In this document: piece by piece, positions 1 through 7,606 of the stretch
How positions within the stretch are numbered: position 1 is the first letter of the stretch
Layout of the letters: each line of letters starts with the position of its first letter
Assembly: GCA_015521735.1 (NCBI GenBank)
Contig: WANQ01000043.1
Coordinates: 1 to 64,000 of the forward strand
Reading direction: 5' to 3'
Source: Pyrodictiaceae archaeon
GTDB lineage: Archaea > Thermoproteota > Thermoprotei_A > Sulfolobales > WANQ01
DNA length: 64,000 bases
Notes under the pieces: generated by a model
Database searches by the model: none
The model's input: only the letters and a program-made list of their open reading frames with translations
Told to the model about the DNA's origin: nothing
Made by a program: the position numbers and the translations under genes

Positions 1-102
1 ACTCTAATCTTAACTGTAGTGTACAATATTTTCTACCTGGTATACTTTTCTACTATGTAGCATATAAGTGTTACAGTTCCTTTTATGTACTAGACTAATT
101 TC

Positions 103-150
103 TATAACAGTGTTATAGGCAAAGCTTATTAGCTACTTTAACACTGTTAA
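103..150 (+). promoter_or_regulatory. osmC promoter with two TAAC-N3-GTTA palindromes
   Basis: Two similar perfect inverted repeats flank a likely TATA box. The first is TATAACA-g-TGTTATA at 103-117. The second is TTAACA-c-TGTTAA at 138-150. The TATA-like GCTTATTA lies at about 124-131, between them, and AGGAGG at 155-160 is the ribosome-binding site of the following gene. The core TAAC-N3-GTTA recurs at 22563-22579 before a TusA-like/OsmC-like gene pair. The repeats are read directly; their use as operators is inference. Confidence 0.5.
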
Positions 151-169
151 TAGTAGGAGGTTGTTTTCA

Positions 170-610
170 TTGAGCCATGTCTACGTGTTTAAGGTGGAAT
201 CTACATCCAAGCAGGGATTTAAGGTTGATGTTAGAGCTAGGAGGCATGAGATTACTGTTGATGAGCCAAAAGAGCTTGGAGGTACGGATTTAGGGCCTAA
301 TCCTATAGAGTTATTGCTTGCATCACTTGCATCATGTCTGTCTATTGCAGTGAGGTTTCATGCATCTAAGAGGAATATTCGTTTAGATGAAGTTAGTGTT
401 GAGGCAAGTGGTGAACTTGATATAAGAGGGTTTATGGGTGTTGAGGGTATTAAGCCAGGGTTAAAGAAAATAGAAGTGTTATTGAAGATTAAGTCTCCGG
501 AGCCTGAGGAGAAGTTGAGAGAGCTCTTAGAGTTTGTTGAAGCTCATTGCCCAGTAGCTGATACGTTAAGATCTACTACACCGATTAAGTTGAACTTGGT
601 AAAGGATTAG
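170..610 (+). CDS. OsmC/Ohr family redox protein
   Basis: Small cytosolic protein of the OsmC family, which reduces organic or fatty-acid hydroperoxides with a reactive cysteine pair. The family signature GPNPIELLLASLASC places the first cysteine after a helix, and AHCPVADTL carries the second; the two are about 71 residues apart, as in the family. The frame also has TTG at 161, but AGGAGG ends at 160, directly against it. The TTG at 170 has the usual spacing, so I use it (146 residues). It is transcribed alone, with the nicotinamidase-like gene convergent downstream. Two palindromes around its TATA box suggest redox- or sulfur-dependent control. Physiological substrate is not readable from sequence. 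Confidence 0.88.
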   Translation: MSHVYVFKVESTSKQGFKVDVRARRHEITVDEPKELGGTDLGPNPIELLLASLASCLSIAVRFHASKRNIRLDEVSVEASGELDIRGFMGVEGIKPGLKKIEVLLKIKSPEPEEKLRELLEFVEAHCPVADTLRSTTPIKLNLVKD

Positions 611-618
611 TGTTGTAG

Positions 619-1221
619 CTACTTGAATATTATTCCGTCAACTGTTTTTACTAGTACCCCCTTGTAGAGGAAGTCTATTTGTCTTAGAGCTACGTAGTAG
701 TCGAACTCGTTTAACGCACTAATAGCGTCTACTGGTACTATTACCTTATACCATCTTAGTGCAGCACTACCTGCTGTGTGTAGGACGCATATGTTTGCTA
801 CAGTACCAGTTATCACTAAGTATTTTATACCATAGACTCTTAATAGGTCGTCCAGTGGTGTACCATAGAATCCATCATAGCGTGTCTTCTCTACTACTAT
901 GTCGTTAGCCTCAGGTTTTAGTTCATCTACTATCTCCCAACCCCATGTTCCCTTTACTACATGGTCTCCCCATATCTTGAATTCAGGATCTCCTGGATAA
1001 TGGGTATCTTTTGTATAGAATACCTTTACACCACGGCTTCTAGCATTTTCTAGAAGCTTTTTAATCTTGGGTATGGTATCCTTTGCTGTAGGAACTAATA
1101 GTTTTCCACCAGGTTTTACGAAGTCGTTCTGCATGTCTACTACTATTATTGCTGTCTCCTTAGCGGGTAGCTCAACTTTTTCAACAATTTTTATTTCAGG
1201 TACTTTAACTGTTTTAGCCAA
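619..1221 (-). CDS. Cysteine hydrolase, nicotinamidase-like (isochorismatase superfamily)
   Basis: A 200-residue isochorismatase-fold hydrolase. The catalytic triad of the family is visible: Asp29 in VVDMQNDF, Lys112 in VEKTRYDGF and Cys145 in TGTVANICVLHTAG. Asp72-x-His74 and a later His87 (KDTH...GDH) match the metal-binding pattern of nicotinamidases. This favours nicotinamide deamidation to nicotinate for NAD salvage over other amidases of the superfamily. It starts ATG and is convergent with osmC, with 8 bases between their stops. The gene stands alone, so context adds nothing. Confidence 0.82.
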   Translation of the reverse strand: MAKTVKVPEIKIVEKVELPAKETAIIVVDMQNDFVKPGGKLLVPTAKDTIPKIKKLLENARSRGVKVFYTKDTHYPGDPEFKIWGDHVVKGTWGWEIVDELKPEANDIVVEKTRYDGFYGTPLDDLLRVYGIKYLVITGTVANICVLHTAGSAALRWYKVIVPVDAISALNEFDYYVALRQIDFLYKGVLVKTVDGIIFK

Positions 1222-1279
1222 GAATTATTCACCAATATTGTATCCTAGCTAACTTGCTAATAGGGGTTATGTAGTTGTA

Positions 1280-1319
1280 GACAAATATATTAGTCTGTCT
1301 GATAAACCTATTTGTCAGA
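1280..1319 (+). promoter_or_regulatory. Dyad at vapBC promoter
   Basis: GACAAATA at 1280-1287 and TATTTGTC at 1309-1316 are perfect inverted arms. A second pair, TCTGA (1298-1302) and TCAGA (1315-1319), lies inside and overlaps it. The AT-rich ACAAATATAT within the left arm is the likely TATA box for the antitoxin gene starting near 1349. VapB-type antitoxins commonly bind such dyads to repress their own operon; that role is inferred here. Confidence 0.45.
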
Positions 1320-1348
1320 TAGCTTACCTAACGCTTAGGGTGTGTTTT

Positions 1349-1597
1349 GTGGTGAGGGTTAGGGTTGGTAAGAGAGGGGTAATAGTGATACCTAAGGAGA
1401 TTAGAGAGAAGCTCGGGTTAAGGGAGGGTATGGTGTTAAACCTACTAGTTGAAGATAATAGGATTGTTATTGAAGTAGATGATCTATGGGCTAAGCTTAG
1501 GAAGAGGGGGTTAAAGCTTAAGGGTATGGTTAAAGCTGATTTATTGGAGGAGGAACTTGATAGAGTTGAAGAGGAATGGCTAGGAAGAATAGAGTAG
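1349..1597 (+). CDS. vapB: AbrB/MazE-type antitoxin (VapB)
   Basis: A swapped-hairpin AbrB-family DNA-binding protein. The signature KRGVIVIPKEIREKLGLREG is at the N-terminus, followed by LNLLVEDNRIVIEV, then a charged C-terminal tail that would wrap the toxin. Its 3' end overlaps the PIN-domain gene by 22 bases, the usual VapBC arrangement. The open frame begins at GTG 1340, but TAGGG at 1336-1340 sits better before the GTGs at 1349 and 1352, giving the start MVRVRVGK. The role is to neutralise the toxin and repress the operon through the dyad at 1280-1319. Confidence 0.8.
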   Translation: MVRVRVGKRGVIVIPKEIREKLGLREGMVLNLLVEDNRIVIEVDDLWAKLRKRGLKLKGMVKADLLEEELDRVEEEWLGRIE

Positions 1598-2031
1598 TTG
1601 TAGTTGACTCTTATGCTATTATAGCTGACTTGTTGGGGGAGATTACTAGTAGAGCTCGTAGAGTACTAGATAGCATTAGGCTTGGAGAAGTCATCGGGTT
1701 AGTCCATTACTTAACTGTATTTGAACTAGCATATCATTGGCGTAGAGGTAGATTACCATTTGCTAGTGAGAAAGAACTTTTAGAGTTCATTGACTACTAC
1801 TTTAGATTCATAGACATAGATCCAAGACTTGCTATAGAAGCTTCAAGGATAAAAGTTATGGGTGATAAGATGTTAAGGGAAAGTAGGGATCCCAGGCTAA
1901 AACGTAGAAGTTTATCTATAGCTGATGCCACATGTATAGCGATAGCATTAGAGTATAGGGCACCAATAGTTTCAGGTGACTTAGATTTAACGTTTACTGC
2001 TAAGAATATGGGGGTAGAAGTAATATGGTAG
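1576..2031 (+). CDS. vapC: PIN-domain ribonuclease toxin (VapC)
   Basis: A 151-residue PIN-domain protein. The acidic residues expected for Mg-dependent RNA cleavage are visible: Asp in VVVVDSYAII near the N-terminus, Glu in VFELAYHW, Asp in LSIADATCIAIA, and Asp in SGDLDLTF. The order and spacing fit VapC toxins. Its ATG lies inside the antitoxin gene, so the two are translationally coupled. A cupin gene follows 30 bases later on the same strand and may be unrelated. RNA target unknown. Confidence 0.82.
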   Translation: MARKNRVVVVDSYAIIADLLGEITSRARRVLDSIRLGEVIGLVHYLTVFELAYHWRRGRLPFASEKELLEFIDYYFRFIDIDPRLAIEASRIKVMGDKMLRESRDPRLKRRSLSIADATCIAIALEYRAPIVSGDLDLTFTAKNMGVEVIW

Positions 2032-2061
2032 AATACTAGTAGCATTAAATGGTGGCTATGT

Positions 2062-2439
2062 ATGAGAGGAGAGGTTATCCGTGGACCAAGTGGTGAGAAG
2101 ATAGGGCATTATACTAGTGTTAATGCCGTAAAAGTAGGTGAGGACATGGCTACTGGTACATGGATTAGATGGCTTATAGGTAAAGATGATGCTCCTACAT
2201 TCTCTATGAGGTTATTTGAGGTAGAAGTCGATGGGCATATTAAGGCTCACAGACATCCATGGGAGCATGAAATATTTATTCTAAAGGGTAAGGGTAGGAT
2301 TAGGATAAACAATAGACTATACGATGTAGGTGAAGGATACTATATCTACATTCCACCTAACGTTGAACACGAGTACTGGAATATTGGGGATTCAAAACTA
2401 GTATTCCTATGTATGATACCGAATAAGCCAACCACCTAA
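2062..2439 (+). CDS. Cupin-domain protein
   Basis: A 125-residue single-domain cupin. Motif 1 is seen as HIKAHRHPWEHEIFILKGKG, with the metal-binding His-x-His, Glu and the following glycines. Motif 2 is GYYIYIPPNVEHEYWNIG, with the final His. The protein should bind one metal ion in a beta-barrel. Substrate cannot be inferred. It lies tail to tail with the restriction-nuclease-like gene (3 bases between stops). It may be co-transcribed with vapBC but no functional link is evident. Confidence 0.8.
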   Translation: MRGEVIRGPSGEKIGHYTSVNAVKVGEDMATGTWIRWLIGKDDAPTFSMRLFEVEVDGHIKAHRHPWEHEIFILKGKGRIRINNRLYDVGEGYYIYIPPNVEHEYWNIGDSKLVFLCMIPNKPTT

Positions 2440-2442
2440 CCA

Positions 2443-3141
2443 CTACTCAACTTTTAAGCCTATACCTAGCTCTTCTACGACCACGTCAATGTTTAGTAAT
2501 AGGTTGTTGAACAAGTTTATAGGTGATATGAGGACACCAGAGTATGATCTTAAGCCAGGATCAGTTAATGTCACTATTACTGGTATTAGCAGTTTTATAC
2601 GTTTAAGTTCTTCACCATAACGTCGTGCTACTAGCCAAAGCCTTTTAGCAAGCCTCTTAGTTCTTTCAAGGTGTTCTTCAGCAGCTTTTCTAAGCTTCCA
2701 CCGCTTAGAGTAACCTGGGCTCCAGTGCTTACAGTCAACTACTATTGTGTATCTTGGGCCAACCCCTAGAACATCTACTTCAAAACCCCTAGGTGGTGGA
2801 AGCCTTATATTACGGTAAACACGGTATCCATGAGCTTCAAGATACTTAGATGATAGTGCTTCAAAGTCTCTCCAATCAAGGTATAAGCTTGCCTTATCAA
2901 CTGGTATACCATACTTTAAGGCTTCTTCAACTAAGCCTAGCCTAGAAGAAATAGTAACACCTCCACCTTCAAGTAAAACTAACCCCTTCTCCTCAAGAAC
3001 CCGGAGTACGTTAAGTAGGAAATCTCCTACAATACCTGTCTTCTCCTTTAACAAGCTATTCTCTACGAAGTCTCTTCTCCTAGACTCTTCTAGTAATACA
3101 AGTAGAGTTTTACGTACTGCCTCTCTTAATGGATCTTGCAA
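2443..3141 (-). CDS. PD-(D/E)XK nuclease-like protein with N-terminal winged helix
   Basis: A 232-residue protein. Residues 1-75 look like a winged-helix domain (LLNVLRVLEEKGLVLLEGGG). From about residue 85 a restriction-endonuclease-like fold follows: WRDFEALSSKYLEAHGYRVYRN is the typical entry helix, EVDVLG supplies the first acid, and TIVVDCKHW supplies the Asp-x-Lys. This resembles Mrr/NERD-type or archaeal resolvase-like nucleases. The 5' end overlaps the decarboxylase gene by 32 bases on the same strand, so the two are co-transcribed. No methyltransferase is nearby, so it is probably not a classical restriction system. DNA repair is a guess. Confidence 0.6.
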   Translation of the reverse strand: MQDPLREAVRKTLLVLLEESRRRDFVENSLLKEKTGIVGDFLLNVLRVLEEKGLVLLEGGGVTISSRLGLVEEALKYGIPVDKASLYLDWRDFEALSSKYLEAHGYRVYRNIRLPPPRGFEVDVLGVGPRYTIVVDCKHWSPGYSKRWKLRKAAEEHLERTKRLAKRLWLVARRYGEELKRIKLLIPVIVTLTDPGLRSYSGVLISPINLFNNLLLNIDVVVEELGIGLKVE

Positions 3142-4297
3142 TAGACTCTAACACCTCTATGAATTCTAGTAGCTCGTCTAAGCCTACATGAGGCATAACC
3201 ACTATTCTAACACCATCAACTAGCCCACAATGATAAGGATACCAGCCCATACCCCAAGCCTTCTCCAGGACCAGTCTAGCTTCCACGCCCTTAACATCTA
3301 TACACAGTATTGGTGTTTCAGGCTTAACAACTAGTCTTAGACTATCCCTCTTGCCTACTTCCTCAGCTACCTTTAACGTCTTCTCCATTAACTCTACTGC
3401 TAACCTACTATAACCCTCCCATCCAAAATGCTTTAACATAGCCCACGTAGCAGCAATACTACCACCAGTTCTAGTACCACCTAACCCTACCTGATAACCC
3501 ATAGGCATATACTTTGATTCAAATATAAGTGGTTTAAACCACTCACTACTCCTAACAACTAGTCCTCCACTAGGTATGGGTGCTAAGCCTAGTTTATGTG
3601 GATCTATGGTAACTGATACTACTGCTCTATTACGGAATCCTATGTCGGGTAACCTGTAGCCCTTCTCCCTAAGGAATGGTATAATGAATCCTCCAAAAGC
3701 AGCATCAACGTGTATTACCGAGTTATGCCTAGATGCTATTTTTGAAGCTTCCTCGACATTATCTACTGTTCCAAAACCAGTAGTACCAGCAGTTAAAACT
3801 ATGACTCCAGGACCATGTTCTTCAAGTTTTCTTTCAAGATCATCTAGGTCTACGTGGAATTCTTCATCAACCTTTACATCTATTCCTCTAACTCTTAGCA
3901 AATGCACTGCCTTACGTATACTATTATGAGCTGTTAAAGGTACATACACGTTCTCATAGCCATGCTCTCTAGCAAGGTATATAGCTGAGATATTTGCTTC
4001 AGTACCACCAGTAGTAATAATACCACTAACATTTCTACCACCAAGAATTTCACCAAGCATTTCAATTACTTCACTTTCAAGCCTACTAGTCTCCTTAAAC
4101 ACTAGAGGGTCATTAGCGTTAAAGAACATGAACAACTTGTAGGCCTCAATACTTAGTGGGTGAGGTCTAGTAGTCATAGAGCCAATAATATGGTTTACTA
4201 AGTGCTTAGGCTCATGCATAAACCTCTCATAGAGTTCAGCTAAAACATCCCTCCAATCATAACCCTTCCTCGGAAATCCTCGGGGAATAGCCAACAT
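3110..4297 (-). CDS. mfnA: Pyridoxal-dependent tyrosine/aspartate decarboxylase
   Basis: A 395-residue group II PLP decarboxylase of the archaeal MfnA type. Visible features are GIITTGGTEANISAIYLA, the cofactor-stacking His in TAHNSIRKA, the Asp in HVDAAFGG that contacts the pyridine ring, and the Schiff-base Lys in TIDPHKLGLAPIPSGG. In methanogens MfnA makes tyramine for methanofuran. In other archaea homologues act as aspartate decarboxylases giving beta-alanine for CoA. A phosphopantoate-beta-alanine ligase gene at 32477-33277 uses that product, so aspartate decarboxylation is the better guess here. It starts ATG and precedes the nuclease-like gene in one transcript. Confidence 0.82.
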   Translation of the reverse strand: MLAIPRGFPRKGYDWRDVLAELYERFMHEPKHLVNHIIGSMTTRPHPLSIEAYKLFMFFNANDPLVFKETSRLESEVIEMLGEILGGRNVSGIITTGGTEANISAIYLAREHGYENVYVPLTAHNSIRKAVHLLRVRGIDVKVDEEFHVDLDDLERKLEEHGPGVIVLTAGTTGFGTVDNVEEASKIASRHNSVIHVDAAFGGFIIPFLREKGYRLPDIGFRNRAVVSVTIDPHKLGLAPIPSGGLVVRSSEWFKPLIFESKYMPMGYQVGLGGTRTGGSIAATWAMLKHFGWEGYSRLAVELMEKTLKVAEEVGKRDSLRLVVKPETPILCIDVKGVEARLVLEKAWGMGWYPYHCGLVDGVRIVVMPHVGLDELLEFIEVLESIARSIKRGST

Positions 4298-4368
4298 GGA
4301 TCACGGAGAATACTACGTGTAAACCGTTACATAAAAACCTTCTATACAGTACTCATAGTACTAGAACT

Positions 4369-5214
4369 CTAAGATACACTTACTCTATTCCTTAAAATAG
4401 TTTTAGCTAACTTGCCAATCAACTCCATATTGGAGTCAACTATTAACCTACATGGACTCCAATCACCTATATCTTTGCAAACATTATTAAGCCTCGTAAT
4501 GAACAAACTTACTTCATCATACACTACGTCTAATCCCTCTACATTACTAAGTGCTTGGTCTAGTAACTCTACGAGAATACTACGTAGTAGTCCTTGAAGA
4601 CTCTCAACAACTTGTTTATTCCTAAATATTCTTCTAGGATAACTTTCAGGAATCATTGAGAGAAACAATGATTTTACGTGAACACAGCAATCAAGTTTAG
4701 GTAAATCCGTGAAAACACTTATTACTAGGGGTAAGTGTTTTTCATCTAAGACCTCTAATGGACCATAGATTAGTGTTCGTAGTAGCTCCTCCAATAGCTT
4801 AGGTTTATCCATGTACATCCTAGTTGATTGTCTAATAACCTCTACTACTATATTAGCTAGCTTATCTCTAAGACTTATCTTAGGGTAAAGTTCTAAGAGT
4901 ACAAGGAGTTTAAGGACAAGATGCTTGTCTCTACCATATAATTCAACTAGCATTTTAGGACTAGTATACTCTAATACTTTATCCTTAACACTTGTTAGTG
5001 AGTTAACTATAGAGTTGAACGCATTACTTGTACTTTTAAGAGCTTTAAGGCTAGCAATGAATTCTAGTACAGGTACGATATCTTCTATGCTCCTAGAATT
5101 CCTGAGTAAGTTTACTACAGCTCTAGATACTTCTTCAACACTACATCTACTCCTACTACACTCGTAGGCTAATACTCTAGGCTCTCTAAGTAGTTTAGAC
5201 ATTATTTCTTCCAA
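4369..5214 (-). CDS. Uncharacterised helical protein
   Basis: A 281-residue protein I do not recognise. It is leucine-rich, apparently all-helical, and has no membrane segment or signal peptide. Repeating hydrophobic helices such as LVLKLLVLLELYPKISLRDKLA give a HEAT/ARM-like impression, but no clear repeat register is visible. Cysteines cluster loosely (CSRSRC near residue 19, DCCVH near 175). The TTG start at 5214 is supported by GAGGAG six bases upstream; an internal ATG at 5202 is possible. It stands alone between mfnA and the candidate RNA on the other strand. Confidence 0.65.
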   Translation of the reverse strand: MEEIMSKLLREPRVLAYECSRSRCSVEEVSRAVVNLLRNSRSIEDIVPVLEFIASLKALKSTSNAFNSIVNSLTSVKDKVLEYTSPKMLVELYGRDKHLVLKLLVLLELYPKISLRDKLANIVVEVIRQSTRMYMDKPKLLEELLRTLIYGPLEVLDEKHLPLVISVFTDLPKLDCCVHVKSLFLSMIPESYPRRIFRNKQVVESLQGLLRSILVELLDQALSNVEGLDVVYDEVSLFITRLNNVCKDIGDWSPCRLIVDSNMELIGKLAKTILRNRVSVS

Positions 5215-5314
5215 TGAATACTCCTCTCAAAGCTATACTAAAACTGTCTAAGGGTATATAAGTTGAGTAAGAGTTAATGAATAGCCTTAAATCTTAACTA
5301 AGAATACCTATAAA

Positions 5315-5406
5315 GGCAGGCTACTGTGACGAGAAACCGCGGGTCAGAGCCCTCCAGAAAGGAGGGCTATGAGGATCCTTGGGGGCGTTTCCTTAGCTGA
5401 GTAGCC
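5315..5406 (+). ncRNA. Candidate structured RNA, box C/D-like with internal hairpin
   Basis: A terminal stem GGCTAC (5319-5324) pairs with GTAGCC (5401-5406), followed by TTTT. Inside it are GTGACGA (5326-5332, 6 of 7 matches to box C RUGAUGA) and CTGA (5397-5400, box D). A perfect hairpin GCCCTCC-AGAAA-GGAGGGC spans 5349-5367. It is flanked by CAGA (5345-5348) and ATGAGGA (5369-5375), which resemble D' and C'. GAAACCGC and GCGTTTC can also pair. The TATA-like CCTTAAATC at 5285-5293 places transcription start near 5315. At about 92 nt with two kink-turn-like elements, it is longer than common C/D sRNAs. Guide target not identified. Confidence 0.5.
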
Positions 5407-5481
5407 TTTTATCTTGTCTACGCCTACTTTTAGTCTACTCCTAAACTTTTGTTAGGGTTTAATAGCCTCTCTGCTAAAATG

Positions 5482-5499
5482 TTTTAAACGGTGTTAAAA
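5482..5499 (+). promoter_or_regulatory. Inverted repeat over the mrp promoter
   Basis: TTTTAA (5482-5487) and TTAAAA (5494-5499) are inverted arms separated by ACGGTG, just before the TTG start at 5505. The left arm is itself TATA-like. If it is the TATA box, transcription would start at about the TTG and the later ATG at 5544 becomes attractive. GTTTAATAG at 5457-5465 is the alternative TATA box. Regulatory role is inferred. Confidence 0.3.
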
Positions 5500-5504
5500 T
5501 AGCC

Positions 5505-6413
5505 TTGAGTAATCCTGTAGGCAGTAAGAGTACTAATATAAGAATGCGTCAGTTCAAGACTCCACGTATTCCACCACCATTTGCTAAGCAAGTTGAAGAG
5601 AATCTTAAGTCTGTTAGGTATAAGATAGCAGTTATTAGTGGTAAGGGTGGTGTTGGTAAAAGCTTTATATCAGCAGCATTAGCATTGGCTCTTGCAAGAC
5701 TAGAATATAGTGTTGGCTTACTAGACCTCGACGTCCATGGACCCAGTATACCCAAGATAACAGGCATTAGGGGTATGAGGCCGTATGCTGTTAATGGGAA
5801 AATAGAGCCTATACCATTAGCTGAGAATCTTAGGGTTCTAAGCCTGGAGTTATTCCTAGAGGACTACAATAAGCCTCTTGTATGGCGTGGTCCATTAAAG
5901 TCTAAGGCTATAACAGAGCTCTTATACCTAACTAATTGGGGTAGCCTTGACTACCTAATATTTGATCTACCTCCAGGTACTGGTGATGAACCACTTAGTG
6001 TTGCACAACTAGTTCCCGAGCCTCGTGGAGCAATAATAGTTACAACTCCTAGTAGTCTTGCAGGTGCCGTGGTACGTAAAGCAGTAGAATTCTGTATACA
6101 ACTTGATCTACCAGTACTGGGTATAGTTGAAAACATGTCATACTTTAAATGCCCTGTATGTGGAAGCATACACAAGATATTTGGTGAAGGAGCTGCAGAT
6201 GAAGTAGCAAAAGAGTATGGATTAGAAGTCATAGCACGTATACCAGTACACCCGGACTTAAGTAAAGCATTAGACCATGGCACTCTACCACAACTAATAC
6301 TATATGGCGACGCTAACCATGAAGTAGTTAAAGCAATTATAGGGTTAGCAGAGAAAATTGTAGAGAAAACTATGCATGGAAAAGGAGAGAAAACCTCCAT
6401 TCCTAACACATAG
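5505..6413 (+). CDS. Mrp/NBP35-family Fe-S carrier P-loop ATPase
   Basis: A 302-residue MinD/Mrp-family ATPase. The deviant Walker A motif with the signature lysine is SGKGGVGKS. LLDLDVHGPSIPKITG is the switch region, and FDLPPGTGDEPLSV is typical of Mrp proteins. The C-terminal FKCPVCGS gives the Cys-x-x-Cys that bridges a [4Fe-4S] cluster in the dimer. Homologues (ApbC/Nbp35) deliver clusters to apo-proteins, which fits a genome with three Fe-S-rich hydrogenases. It starts at TTG 5505, or possibly ATG 5544. The paralogue at 20571-21365 lacks this CxxC and probably has another job. Confidence 0.87.
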   Translation: MSNPVGSKSTNIRMRQFKTPRIPPPFAKQVEENLKSVRYKIAVISGKGGVGKSFISAALALALARLEYSVGLLDLDVHGPSIPKITGIRGMRPYAVNGKIEPIPLAENLRVLSLELFLEDYNKPLVWRGPLKSKAITELLYLTNWGSLDYLIFDLPPGTGDEPLSVAQLVPEPRGAIIVTTPSSLAGAVVRKAVEFCIQLDLPVLGIVENMSYFKCPVCGSIHKIFGEGAADEVAKEYGLEVIARIPVHPDLSKALDHGTLPQLILYGDANHEVVKAIIGLAEKIVEKTMHGKGEKTSIPNT

Positions 6414-6499
6414 TATCCCTTCTCAAGTCTTCTAGGAAAACATAATTATTATGATTAATAACACATTATCTTAGGTACTTGGGAGCTAACGTATTGGGA

Positions 6500-6512
6500 G
6501 GAGTAGTACTCC
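6500..6512 (+). promoter_or_regulatory. Palindrome abutting the ATPase start codon
   Basis: GGAGTA-g-TACTCC is a perfect 13-bp inverted repeat ending one base before the ATG at 6513. It overlaps the purine-rich ribosome-binding site GGGAGGAG (6496-6503). TTGGGAG occurs twice nearby (6479-6485, 6494-6500). Binding here, or an RNA hairpin, would block translation start. The role is inferred from the similar placement before the other AAA ATPase genes. Confidence 0.4.
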
Positions 6513-7553
6513 ATGTATTTATTTGAGCCTAGATTTGTTAACAGAGTTGAGGAGATTAATGCTCTTAAAACCTATTGTTCTTCTTTTAGAGCACTACCAC
6601 TATATATTTACGGCCCTGAAGGATGTGGTAAAACAAGACTCCTAAAGGAATTTGTTAAGAGGTTTAGCGAGTTCTTTGGAGAAGAATCTATTGCGATTTA
6701 CATTGATGCTTTAGAGGAACGTGATATAGAACATGCATTACTGGCTTCAGTGAAGTGGGAAGGGTTCTTCAAGTTAAGCCTAGATGCTGTTAAGGATTTT
6801 CTTCAAGTAGGTATTCCTTTAGGCCAAGCACTATCTAGGTCTATTTCACGGTTAATTGATAGAATAGCTAAAGGCTTTTACAAGGGTAGTTTAAGGGATA
6901 AATATATCCTTATAGTAGTCGATGATATTGCTAGAGCTATTGGACTTAACAGAGTTGAATGGTATGTTAAATGGCTTTACGAGTTAATGTGGAAGCTAGC
7001 TGAAGAATATAGGCCTAAAGCTATAAACATTATAGCTACGACCTCGGAGGATACAAGTAGAAAACTTGTTGGAAGACATAGCTATGCAGGTATAGAGTTA
7101 GTGTGGAACTTGGATAAAAGTGCATTTAAGGAGCTCTTCTACGAGCTTAATCCTCCAGGTAATGTAGACTTTAATAGTGTTTGGAGACTACTTGGGGGTA
7201 ATCCTAGAAAACTTGTTGAGCTAGCCAGAAGATTTAATTGGAGTATAGAGGATATGCTAGTAGACTACTCAAGGCGTTTACACAGTATTGTTACTTCGAT
7301 AGCTAGGGAAGGATTACTGGATAAGCTAGAACTAGTTTTAGAAGATGTTGATAGCTTAGAGAAGATTAGAGATAAGGATATGGAGAGGTTGGAGAATATA
7401 TTAGAGGACAATAACCTAATACTATACAAGTATACAACAACAATAACGGGTGGTGAGGTAGCGGAAGACTCTGAAATAGGTGTAGGAAAATATTATGCTT
7501 GGCAAACACCATTGTATCGTATAGTATTAAAGAACATACTGGATGAAATCTAG
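6513..7553 (+). CDS. Archaeal AAA-type ATPase
   Basis: A 346-residue P-loop ATPase of the archaeal STAND/AAA group. NRVEEINALKTYCSS is the usual entry, IYGPEGCGKTRLLKEF is Walker A, KYILIVVDDIAR is Walker B, and INIIATTSEDTSRK has the sensor-1 position. The helical lid and a basic C-terminal region follow (LLGGNPRKLVELARRF). Its C-terminus is less clearly winged helix than in its paralogues at 12367, 26061 and 31449. Such proteins are greatly expanded in Desulfurococcales and have no agreed function. It stands alone, with a palindrome immediately before the ATG. Confidence 0.75.
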   Translation: MYLFEPRFVNRVEEINALKTYCSSFRALPLYIYGPEGCGKTRLLKEFVKRFSEFFGEESIAIYIDALEERDIEHALLASVKWEGFFKLSLDAVKDFLQVGIPLGQALSRSISRLIDRIAKGFYKGSLRDKYILIVVDDIARAIGLNRVEWYVKWLYELMWKLAEEYRPKAINIIATTSEDTSRKLVGRHSYAGIELVWNLDKSAFKELFYELNPPGNVDFNSVWRLLGGNPRKLVELARRFNWSIEDMLVDYSRRLHSIVTSIAREGLLDKLELVLEDVDSLEKIRDKDMERLENILEDNNLILYKYTTTITGGEVAEDSEIGVGKYYAWQTPLYRIVLKNILDEI

Positions 7554-7606
7554 ATGAAATATAGTGTTGTAGTACTTATAGGTAGACGTTGTTGCCTAGA
7601 AGTCTT

